A stretch of 46,683 nt of DNA from NCBI GenBank assembly GCA_964459805.1, contig CAYWOD010000003.1:1-46683 (forward strand), given 5' to 3'. This stretch comes from DAOVRL01 sp964459805 (GTDB lineage: Bacteria > Planctomycetota > Phycisphaerae > Sedimentisphaerales > Anaerobacaceae). The notes under the pieces were generated by a model. That model saw only the letters and a list, made by a program, of their open reading frames with translations. It searched no databases and was not told the DNA's origin. Below are positions 39,535 through 46,683 of this stretch, piece by piece. A program made the translations under genes and the position numbers. The stretch's first letter is position 1. Each line of letters opens with the position of its first letter.

Positions 39535-42162
39535 TCATTTCTTTGCTGTGTGTTTCTTCAATAGGTCCGCCAAGCCCTCATAGTCCATGGCTGCTGCTAT
39601 CTCTAAGGCGAATCTTCCCGTATCGCTCTGGATATCCGGATCAGCTCCTTTGGCGATAAGGAGTTCAACTAAATCAGAATAACCATAATACACAGCCCAA
39701 TGCAGTGGTGTATACCCCAGCCAATCTTTATCATTGATGCCCTCACCTGCAGTGAGCAGTTCATCGATTTTCTTTGTGTCATGATCACGCACCGCCTGGT
39801 GCAGCATCTTCACATAGCCCTGGCTAGGCTTATTGGGATCATATTCAAAGGCACCCAAATCAGGCTTTGCGCCCACAAACGACATGCCAATATCAGCGCC
39901 TTTATCGATTGCCGCACTGTGCGGTGCAAGCTTAAGGAAGTCATTCTGGGGGATACTGCCGTCGGGATTCCGCGGCGCTGACATCATACTGTCATCAAGG
40001 CTTACAAAATCATCGTCGGTCAATGTAAGGCCAAGGCTCGCATCCCAGTTGTTATGTTGACTTTGAGCTTTTGGATTAATTGTATCTTTCTTATGTCCAT
40101 TGTATGAAATATTATTGCTGAAGACACAACCCTCTCTTGCTTGCTTCTTCCACCCACTCCATTCAAGGAAATAATTTGTATCATTGTCCCAGAAAGTACA
40201 ATTACGAAGAGTTACTCCACTAGTATTATTATTCAATGAAGCACCCGTTAGGCTATGCCCCCATGCCAGACAACCAATAAGAACATGCCTTCCTTCTCCC
40301 GTGCCAAGCTTAAAGGCATTACCATTTCCTGTAAAAAAAGGATGTTTCCAAATGTTTTCACCGTTTCTCCAGGCATAGCATCTTTCAATACACACACTAT
40401 TATTTGCAAACCATAAATCAAATCCATCGTCCGAATTCTCCCAAGCTCTGTTGCCTATCAAGACATTGCCCTGCCCAACATTCCAACAAACGGCAAACCC
40501 ATCAGCGTTCTGGCCATTCTTCTGAGGGTCAAAATTCCTATAGGAATCACAGTTTAAAATAACATTATGTGCCGGACCATCCGTAGTAAGAAAGATTCCT
40601 GCATATTGATTACCAAAGGCTCTCACTTGTTCCAATATGTTATGGTGTGCCCCGCTGCCATGTATCATCATCGGACGCGTGGCACGGGTAATGGCTAATC
40701 CTTTAATATGCCAATATGCTCCTGAAATAAATACTGAGTCTCCTTTTGCTTCGGCAAAATCAAGAACAACAACTTCTCCAGGATAAGCCGCGAGACGAAT
40801 AGGATTGCCTTGTTCGCCTGATTTATCAATATGAATCGTGTATGGACATACGTAGGTTCCCCCGCGAACCAAAATGACATCGCCTGGCTTCACTACTTCT
40901 ATTGCAGCAGCTATAGTTCTCAAGGGACTCTCGTTTGTCCCTGCATTAGCATCCTTTCCATTAGGTGCCACCACATAAATACAACCATTTTTATACAATA
41001 ATCTTGAAATCTCCCTGGGTGCCTTTATATAATCTTGTGATATGGTCGATTCGAATTGAGAACCCCTTAATGTTTCAAGATGCATAAGTCTTTCTTGCAT
41101 TACTACAGAGGGCGTGCGGCCACGATTATCAACAATATCAACATCAGCCCCCCTCTCCATAAGAACTTCAACTAAATATTTCTTGCAAGTATACGCTGCA
41201 TAATGCAAAGGCGTCCAACCAATATCGTCTTTGACATTAATATCGGCACCGGCATCCATAAGAAGTCGAACCATGTCTATAGACCATTCCTGAGGGTCGC
41301 CTACCATATAGACTGCTTCGGCAGCATAGTGTATTGGTGCACGCCCGGCATTATCTTTAATGTCAAGACGGGCCCCCTGTACAATTAAAAGTTCGGCGAT
41401 ATTTCTATGACCCTCCGAAACGGCAATATGCAGAGGGGCCATCCCATACGCATCCTGTACGTTAACATCAATATCAGTCGAAAGTAGCTTTTCTAACTGG
41501 CTATCTACTTCATCAACATTGATGCCCTTACCTAATAAAAGCTGGACAACATCAGGATTGCTACGGCTCACCATACCAGGTAAAGATACCCCGGCAGCAA
41601 AATGCAACAGAGTGCGTCCGTTATTATCTTTGGAATCAACAGATGCACCGTGTTTAAGCAGCAATAAGATAATGTCTTTCTCCCCTTTTGCTGCAGCTTT
41701 ATGCGCTAGAGTCAATCCCTGTTTGTCCGCTGCAACAACATCAGCACCGTTATCCAACAGAAGCTGAGTTATATCAGAGTACTCTGACAATTCGTCAGAC
41801 TTGGCTTCTATAATGTAAGATAGTGGCGTACGGCCCTTATTGTCTTTAAGATTGACTAATGCGCCATGCTTGATCAAGAAGATAGCAATATCTTTATGTC
41901 CCCTTTGTATGGCAAGATGTAAGGGAATAAGCCCGCGGTAGTTAACGTTACAATCAGCGCCCTGGGACACTAGCTCCTCTACTTTCTTTGCATCGCCCAT
42001 CATAATTGAACTCAGAAGCGCTAGATTTAATTTGTTTTGATCCACCGCAGGCTGTTCAACCTTCTGCTGCGGCTCTGCCGGTGGCTGCGGTTGCTCAGCA
42101 ATGGCTGGAGGGCAAAGTGGAATGGAGGACATCAGGGTGAGCAGGAGTAGCTTTTTTCTCAT
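39535..42162 (-). CDS. Secreted ankyrin / PL9-like right-handed beta-helix / ankyrin protein
   Basis: 875 residues with signal peptide (MRKKLLLLTLMSSIPLCPPA). Residues ~45-390: about nine ankyrin repeats (for example TPLHYAAYTCKKYLVEVLME, GADINVKDDIG). Residues ~395-775: parallel beta-helix with an entry DUF1565-type motif (YVVAPNGKDANAGTNESPLR) and pectate-lyase PL9 features: D554 in NADGF, D578/D579/D582 in SDDGFD, and K618 in NAFKLG. Residues ~790-870: two more ankyrin repeats. The spacing D-24-D-1-D-3-D-36-K equals that recalled for Dickeya Pel9A. Likely exported and active on pectin-like polysaccharide, or a binding derivative. More AT-rich than neighbours. Confidence 0.88.
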   Translation of the reverse strand: MRKKLLLLTLMSSIPLCPPAIAEQPQPPAEPQQKVEQPAVDQNKLNLALLSSIMMGDAKKVEELVSQGADCNVNYRGLIPLHLAIQRGHKDIAIFLIKHGALVNLKDNKGRTPLSYIIEAKSDELSEYSDITQLLLDNGADVVAADKQGLTLAHKAAAKGEKDIILLLLKHGASVDSKDNNGRTLLHFAAGVSLPGMVSRSNPDVVQLLLGKGINVDEVDSQLEKLLSTDIDVNVQDAYGMAPLHIAVSEGHRNIAELLIVQGARLDIKDNAGRAPIHYAAEAVYMVGDPQEWSIDMVRLLMDAGADINVKDDIGWTPLHYAAYTCKKYLVEVLMERGADVDIVDNRGRTPSVVMQERLMHLETLRGSQFESTISQDYIKAPREISRLLYKNGCIYVVAPNGKDANAGTNESPLRTIAAAIEVVKPGDVILVRGGTYVCPYTIHIDKSGEQGNPIRLAAYPGEVVVLDFAEAKGDSVFISGAYWHIKGLAITRATRPMMIHGSGAHHNILEQVRAFGNQYAGIFLTTDGPAHNVILNCDSYRNFDPQKNGQNADGFAVCWNVGQGNVLIGNRAWENSDDGFDLWFANNSVCIERCYAWRNGENIWKHPFFTGNGNAFKLGTGEGRHVLIGCLAWGHSLTGASLNNNTSGVTLRNCTFWDNDTNYFLEWSGWKKQAREGCVFSNNISYNGHKKDTINPKAQSQHNNWDASLGLTLTDDDFVSLDDSMMSAPRNPDGSIPQNDFLKLAPHSAAIDKGADIGMSFVGAKPDLGAFEYDPNKPSQGYVKMLHQAVRDHDTKKIDELLTAGEGINDKDWLGYTPLHWAVYYGYSDLVELLIAKGADPDIQSDTGRFALEIAAAMDYEGLADLLKKHTAKK

Positions 42163-42399
42163 ACTAATACCTCTGTGATAGACTTTCTTAACCTGTACAG
42201 AATATCACTATCGGTCAGCAAGAGCAAGGCTCTCTGTTCCTGCAACCTCGCGATTGTATTGAAGGGCCTTCAGAGGGGAAATTTGGTGATGACTATGGCG
42301 AAGAAGATGCGTTTGTCTTGACTCAGGAGCGGCGAATGATTGGTTCTTATGTCTTTATGGTGTAATGCGAAAGGGCTGGGCGGGCAATTGTTGTGCCGC

Positions 42400-44037
42400 T
42401 CAAGTTCTAATTTTGGTTTTGGTCTGTTCGGGGCTGAGCGTGACGGGGATGTCGAGCCAGAATGTTGAGCCGACGTCGGGCTCGCTATCGAGGCCGATAT
42501 CTCCTGCGAGCATAGCTGCCAGCTCCTTGCTGATGGTCAGTCCCAGGCCGCTGCCTGTGGATTCGCGGGTTATAGAGCCGTCGGCCTGGCTGAATTTGTC
42601 GAAGATTTTTTCCTTGTCGTCTTCTGCGATGCCGCAGCCTGTATCGCTTACGGCAAAGCGGACGGTCTTTTCGTCGAGCATATTGGCCTGGACTTCGATT
42701 CTGCCGCGAGCAGGCGTGAACTTTACTGCGTTGCTGAGGAAATTATAGAGTATCTGCTGGACCTTGCCCGCGTCGGTGGTGAGGATTGGGATGTTGGGGT
42801 CGATGGTGTGTTCGATCTTGATTTTCTTTTTCTTTGTCAACAGTGAGAATGAGGCGACCAGGCCTTCGCACAGTTTTGTCGCGGAGGTTTCTTCGATGTG
42901 GAGCTCCATTCTTCCGGCCTGTGTCTTTGCCAGGTCCAGCAGGTCGTTAATCATATTTAAGAGTCTGTTTCCGCTGGTGATAATGTTCTCGGCGTATTTT
43001 TTACCCTTGTCGGTTTTTAAGACTTTAGGCTTATCCCGCAGGACCTGGGCGAAGCCCATTATGGCATTGAGAGGCGTTCTGAACTCGTGGGAGATGTTGG
43101 CGAGGAATTCGCTCTTTACCTTGTTGGCCTTGAACAGATCGATGTTGCGTTCGGAAAGCTCGATGATTTTGGCGTCGAGCTGTTTGTTTGCCTGTCTGAG
43201 TTTTTCCTGGGCTGCCTGGAGTCCGTCGAGCATGTGGTTGAAAGCGGTGGCGAGCTTTTCATATTCATCCCGGGTTGCTATCGAGCTTCTTATGTCGAGG
43301 TTGCCCTCAGCGACGTTGTTTGCAAGTGCGCGGAGCTGGCGGATGGGCCGGAGGATAACCCGCTGTGTTATCCAATAGAAGGCAACGATGGCGCCAGTGC
43401 CCCCGATCAGCCATGAAATGCCAATCCAGATGCGGTTTAGAACGACCGTCTTGCTGATTTCGCCGCCGCCGCCGCGGGACTGGATCAGTACCGCCCCTAC
43501 GGGCTCATTGAGCGAAAATGCGGTGGCGGAGCCCTGCGGATAGTGGCAGGTTATGCAGCCGTCTGTTGCCCTGAAGACTCGCACGTAATTACTCTGGAGG
43601 ATGCCGTGCTGTTTGGTTAGCGTGATGTCGTCGTCTCTGGTCTCCTCGGCCTTTAAGGATTCAATGGTCTGTTTTTGTTCGTTGGTGAACTGCTGCGGGA
43701 GTTCTTCGTTGTCTTTTGCAAAGTAAACCCAGCGTATTTCAGAGCTGTTCACATCCGCCACCGCTCCGGTATTGCTTAGCGCCGGCAGTGCGGCCTCGGG
43801 TGAATCTTTCAGTCGGAAGTGCACACGCAGCAACAGCGTTTCGGCTTTTGCCTTATTGGCGTCAAGCAGGCCTTTTTTCGTGAGCTGGCCCATCCAGATG
43901 TAGGGCAAGAGCAGAGCAAGGGCCAAGATGAAGATGACGGCTGCACCGAAGGCAAGCCTGCATTTCTCCGCCAGTGACAGAGGCCACAACCGAAGGAACT
44001 CCAAGGTTTTCCAAATTTTGTTCAAATTAAGCCGCAT
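42400..44037 (-). CDS. Sensor histidine kinase with haem-type periplasmic domain
   Basis: Start chosen at ATG 44037 (MRLNLNKIWKTL), 545 residues; upstream residues are repeat-encoded. First membrane helix FGAAVIFILALALLLPYI, then a periplasmic DUF3365-like domain with GCITCH (CxxCH, a c-type haem site), second helix IGISWLIGGTGAIVAFYWI, HAMP (RQLRALANNVAEGNLDI), coiled coil, HisKA with FLANISHEFRTPLN, and HATPase_c (NFLSNAVKFTPA, DTGCGI, GSGLGLTI). Signals probably reflect redox state or gases. No response regulator is adjacent, so the partner is unknown. Follows aspS on the same strand by 91 bases. Confidence 0.9.
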   Translation of the reverse strand: MRLNLNKIWKTLEFLRLWPLSLAEKCRLAFGAAVIFILALALLLPYIWMGQLTKKGLLDANKAKAETLLLRVHFRLKDSPEAALPALSNTGAVADVNSSEIRWVYFAKDNEELPQQFTNEQKQTIESLKAEETRDDDITLTKQHGILQSNYVRVFRATDGCITCHYPQGSATAFSLNEPVGAVLIQSRGGGGEISKTVVLNRIWIGISWLIGGTGAIVAFYWITQRVILRPIRQLRALANNVAEGNLDIRSSIATRDEYEKLATAFNHMLDGLQAAQEKLRQANKQLDAKIIELSERNIDLFKANKVKSEFLANISHEFRTPLNAIMGFAQVLRDKPKVLKTDKGKKYAENIITSGNRLLNMINDLLDLAKTQAGRMELHIEETSATKLCEGLVASFSLLTKKKKIKIEHTIDPNIPILTTDAGKVQQILYNFLSNAVKFTPARGRIEVQANMLDEKTVRFAVSDTGCGIAEDDKEKIFDKFSQADGSITRESTGSGLGLTISKELAAMLAGDIGLDSEPDVGSTFWLDIPVTLSPEQTKTKIRT

Positions 44038-44073
44038 AAGCTTGTGTTTAGCACCGAGTATCTTATGTCGCGC

Positions 44074-44108
44074 AGACGAAGCAAAAGGCCATAAGCTAAA
44101 CGCCAAAC
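44074..44108 (-). repeat. Tandem heptamer repeat at the 5' end of the sensor kinase frame
   Basis: Units GCAAAAG, GCCATAA, GCTAAAC, GCCAAAC (44081-44108) and a weaker one (44074-44080) form a 7-bp array. They would encode the non-conserved N-terminal residues of the longer kinase frame, which supports the later start at 44037. Confidence 0.65.
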
Positions 44109-44128
44109 ATTGTCTGATTTGGTGTTTT

Positions 44129-45943
44129 TCAATTCTGTTCGTCTGCTTTTTCTTGGATAATATGCGAGTGTCTTTGTACTCGCAGGTTCAGCTCATCGAG
44201 CTGCTTTTGGTCCACTTCGCTGGGTGCATCGGTCAAGAGGCACTGACCTCGCTGGGTCTTGGGAAAGGCGATGACGTCTCTGATATTGTCCGTGCCAGCC
44301 AGGAGCATAACGAGTCTGTCGAGGCCGAAGGCTATTCCGCCATGCGGGGGAGCGCCGTATTCGAGGGCCTTGAGGAAGAAGCCGAACCGCTGCTGTGCCT
44401 GGGCCTTGGATATATTGAGCAGGTCGAAAACTTTCGCCTGAACTTTCGGGTCGTGGATACGAATACTGCCTCCGCCGATCTCCGAGCCGTTGACGACGAT
44501 ATCGTAGGCCTGGGAGCGAATGTTGGCGGGGTCGGTATCGAGCTTGCCCAAGTCCTCTTCAACGGGGGAAGTGAAGGGGTGGTGGAGCGAATCGTAGCGT
44601 TTTTCATCCTCATTCCACTCGAACAGCGGGAAGTCCACTATCCATACGAACTCGAAGCTATCCTTGTCATAGAGCTTGAGGTCGCGGGCGATTTTGCACC
44701 TCAGCGGGGCCAAGGCTTTGTTGGCGGCTGCTTCGCTGTCGGCAATGAACAAAAGCAGGTCGCCGTTTTTTGCGTCGCATCGCTGCAATAGCTGCTGCTG
44801 CAATTCGGGGCTGAAAAACTTGGCCAGTCCTCCAATAAGAGTGGTGGTGTCGTTTTCCTGTTTTACCTTGAACCAGGCAAGGCCCTTGGCGTCGTAATCG
44901 GCCACGAAATTTGTGAGCGTCTTTTCGATATCGCTTCTGGAGTACTTGTCGCCCGCCGGTGCGCAGAGGCCCTTGACGATTCCGCCATTTTCGATAGTCG
45001 ATGTAAAGACCTTGAATGTGCTCTGCTTTGCGATATCTGAGATGTCCTTTAGCTTCATTTCGAAGCGCAAGTCGGGTCTGTCGATGCCGTAATCGTCCAT
45101 TGCCTGTTTGTACGTTAATCGGCGCATAGGGACCTGGACGTCTATTCCGAGTATTTGCTTCCAGACTCGGGCCAGCATGTTCTCGTGAACGCCGATGACG
45201 TCATTGCTATCGACGAAGCTCATCTCGACGTCGATTTGCGTGAACTCGGCCTGTCTGTCGGCCCGCGGGTCTTCATCGCGGAAGCAGCGTACTATCTGGA
45301 AGTATTTGTCAACGCCGCTGACCATCAGGATTTGCTTGAAGAGCTGCGGCGACTGGGGCAATGCGTAAAAGCAGTTTTGATGCAGTCTGCTGGGCACGAG
45401 GAAATCTCTGGCGCCTTCGGGGGTGCTCTTGGCCAGCATTGGCGTTTCGATCTCCCAGAAGCCCAACTTGTCGAAGTAGTTCCGCACGACGGTGGTAACT
45501 CGGTGGCGCGTGTGCAAGCTGCTCTGCATTTCAGGCCTGCGCAGGTCAAGATATCGGCTGGTCAGGCGAAGCTCTTCGCCGGTTTTTTCGGCGGTGCCTA
45601 TTTCAAAAGGCGGCGTTTTTGCTACGTTGAGGATTTGCAGTTGGTGGATGAGGACCTCGATTTCGCCGGTCGGCAGCTTTGGATTTTTCATTCCTTCGGT
45701 TCTGGGCTGGACCATACCCTGGGCTGCAATAACCCATTCGTGGCGGATCGTTCTGGCCAGCTTGTGGGCTTGAGGCTGAGTTTCAGGGTCGAAGACCAGT
45801 TGGGTCAGGCCCTCTCTGTCTCGCAGGTCGATGAATACGAGGTTGCCGTGGTCGCGATAGGAATGGACCCATCCGGCTAAGGCTACCTTCCGGCCGGCAT
45901 CGTCGAGACGAAGCTGACCGCAGTTATGTGTTCTCTTGAGCAT
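44129..45943 (-). CDS. aspS: Aspartyl-tRNA synthetase
   Basis: Charges tRNA-Asp (and possibly tRNA-Asn). 604 residues: anticodon-binding OB fold (HNCGQLRLDDAGRKVALAGWV, SYRDHGNLVFIDLRDREG), class II motif 2 (YFQIVRCFRDEDPRADRQAEF), a bacterial GAD insertion (~285-420), and motif 3 (GGIAFGLDRLVMLLAG). The C-terminus ends HSHIIQEKADEQN. The start ATG 45943 (MLKRTHNCGQL) is standard. Whether it is discriminating cannot be read here, and gatCAB is not in the window. Confidence 0.97.
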   Translation of the reverse strand: MLKRTHNCGQLRLDDAGRKVALAGWVHSYRDHGNLVFIDLRDREGLTQLVFDPETQPQAHKLARTIRHEWVIAAQGMVQPRTEGMKNPKLPTGEIEVLIHQLQILNVAKTPPFEIGTAEKTGEELRLTSRYLDLRRPEMQSSLHTRHRVTTVVRNYFDKLGFWEIETPMLAKSTPEGARDFLVPSRLHQNCFYALPQSPQLFKQILMVSGVDKYFQIVRCFRDEDPRADRQAEFTQIDVEMSFVDSNDVIGVHENMLARVWKQILGIDVQVPMRRLTYKQAMDDYGIDRPDLRFEMKLKDISDIAKQSTFKVFTSTIENGGIVKGLCAPAGDKYSRSDIEKTLTNFVADYDAKGLAWFKVKQENDTTTLIGGLAKFFSPELQQQLLQRCDAKNGDLLLFIADSEAAANKALAPLRCKIARDLKLYDKDSFEFVWIVDFPLFEWNEDEKRYDSLHHPFTSPVEEDLGKLDTDPANIRSQAYDIVVNGSEIGGGSIRIHDPKVQAKVFDLLNISKAQAQQRFGFFLKALEYGAPPHGGIAFGLDRLVMLLAGTDNIRDVIAFPKTQRGQCLLTDAPSEVDQKQLDELNLRVQRHSHIIQEKADEQN

Positions 45944-46200
45944 TACCGAATCTCTCTAAAATCGTATCTGACAGAGCAAGGACAGGGAAAACTCCATGCT
46001 ATAGGTTAAAAGTCCATCATCAGGATAGCCAAACAGGGCTGGTTAGTCAAGTATGGCTTTTCTTTATTTGAGGCGCCATGATTTGACGGCAGCCAAGCCC
46101 GGGTACCGGGAAGATTTTGCTGGAACACCGTCCGAATACAGCCGACCCGCCGAAACGACGGGTTGCACTTTGGCATCTGCCGAATTGAGGTGGTGCGTAA

Positions 46201-46476
46201 TTACGGTTGCGCTGCTGTTTTATCAGAGGTGCGGGCGGCGATGAAATTATAGAGCCAGGCAAATATTGCGCCGCCGATTGTTCCGTCGATGAGTGCCCAG
46301 AGCAAGCCAACAACGCTGCCCAAGGGGGTAATACTATATCCCCTGTAGATTTTTCCGATGAAAGTCACATCGCTCGTTGCTCCTTCGAAGGCGATTATCC
46401 ACCAGGTTAGGATGAAGAGGGCGAGGCCCCATATCAGTCCACAGGTAAATGCAAAGGCTTTGATGTTCAGTCTCAT
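46201..46476 (-). CDS. Small two/three-helix membrane protein, phage-holin-like
   Basis: 91 residues from ATG 46476, with AAAGGAGATC upstream as ribosome site. The hydrophobic segments are FTCGLIWGLALFILTWWIIA, YSITPLGSVVGLLWALIDG and GTIGGAIFAWLYNFIA, and the tail is short and polar (ARTSDKTAAQP). I recall similar proteins annotated as bacteriophage holin in environmental genomes, but no phage gene is near, so a lysis role is not implied. It stands alone upstream of aspS with 257 bases between. Confidence 0.75.
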   Translation of the reverse strand: MRLNIKAFAFTCGLIWGLALFILTWWIIAFEGATSDVTFIGKIYRGYSITPLGSVVGLLWALIDGTIGGAIFAWLYNFIAARTSDKTAAQP

Positions 46477-46683
46477 TTTCGATCTCCTTTGGTTTAATGC
46501 TCGATGAACATGTTTTGCAGATAGATGTGCTCATTTGCGTTCCAGGGCTTTGAGCATATATCAATATCGCTTCATCTGAATGACCCATCTCATCTGGTCG
46601 GACAAATCTCAAACACATTAACAGCTGAACTTTTGCAAAATTGCAGGTTAGGCCTATATTGTTGAAGAAAATCTTCTTTATGA
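46477..46683. other. Window end without a gene
   Basis: No coding frame with support is seen. The stretch is moderately AT-rich and contains the palindrome GAAGAAAATCTTC (46664-46676). It may carry the promoter of the holin-like gene (minus strand) or of a gene beyond the window. Confidence 0.4.

Noticed and set aside
46201..46476. Prophage remnant based on the holin-like protein
   Set aside because: No integrase, lysin or structural phage gene is nearby, and similar small membrane proteins occur outside phages.

Overview
The window looks like one scaffold piece of a metagenome-assembled bacterial chromosome, most likely a planctomycete and probably of the class Phycisphaerae. That placement is an inference. 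It rests on a McsA/McsB pair outside Firmicutes, an archaeal-type ThyA, many single housekeeping genes with little operon conservation, and abundant 7-bp-period intergenic repeats. A 100-base N gap at 2812-2911 marks a scaffold join. No rRNA, tRNA, CRISPR array or insertion-sequence transposase was recognised.

Layout. 0-4.97 kb: the end of an unknown gene, pdxA fused to a four-helix-bundle (23S intervening-sequence type) protein, ribE, a gapped anchored protein, a thymidylate synthase and a parvulin. 5.5-6.9 kb: NrdR plus an ATP-cone-only protein. 7-12.6 kb: miaA divergent from a prenyl diphosphate synthase, a small ORF with its own terminator, dxs and nadK. 12.7-18 kb: a secreted TPR protein, a DinG-type helicase, and dnaA with a cluster of DnaA boxes upstream. 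18.5-21.6 kb: rsmB, fmt and def. 21.7-23.4 kb: a tightly coupled AAA ATPase and TOPRIM-like pair that looks like a defence cassette. 23.6-31.2 kb: lptB, a phosphoesterase, yidC, mnmE and dnaK. 31.2-32.7 kb: a gene-free, repeat-rich stretch. 32.7-46.5 kb: a membrane TPR protein, mcsB/mcsA, a PTPS-family enzyme, coaD, a secreted S9 peptidase, an ankyrin/pectate-lyase/ankyrin protein, a haem-type sensor kinase, aspS and a holin-like protein.

How the genes fit together. ThyA, NrdR and the ATP-cone protein touch dNTP supply. Dxs and the prenyl synthase belong to isoprenoid synthesis. RsmB, Fmt, Def, MiaA, MnmE and AspS serve translation. YidC and LptB serve the envelope, and DnaK and McsA/McsB serve protein quality control. 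The secreted S9 peptidase and the PL9-like protein suggest use of external polymers.

Most unusual signals: (1) a dispersed family of degenerate tandem heptamers found between genes, as inverted flanks of the four-helix-bundle ORF, and in frame inside Dxs and RsmB; (2) the ATPase/TOPRIM cassette; (3) an ankyrin-PL9-ankyrin protein whose putative calcium and catalytic residues have the spacing recalled for Pel9A; (4) a PTPS-family protein carrying an ExxHxH motif in place of the catalytic cysteine; (5) a MITE-like 133-bp element; (6) an unmerged 55-bp overlap at the scaffold gap.
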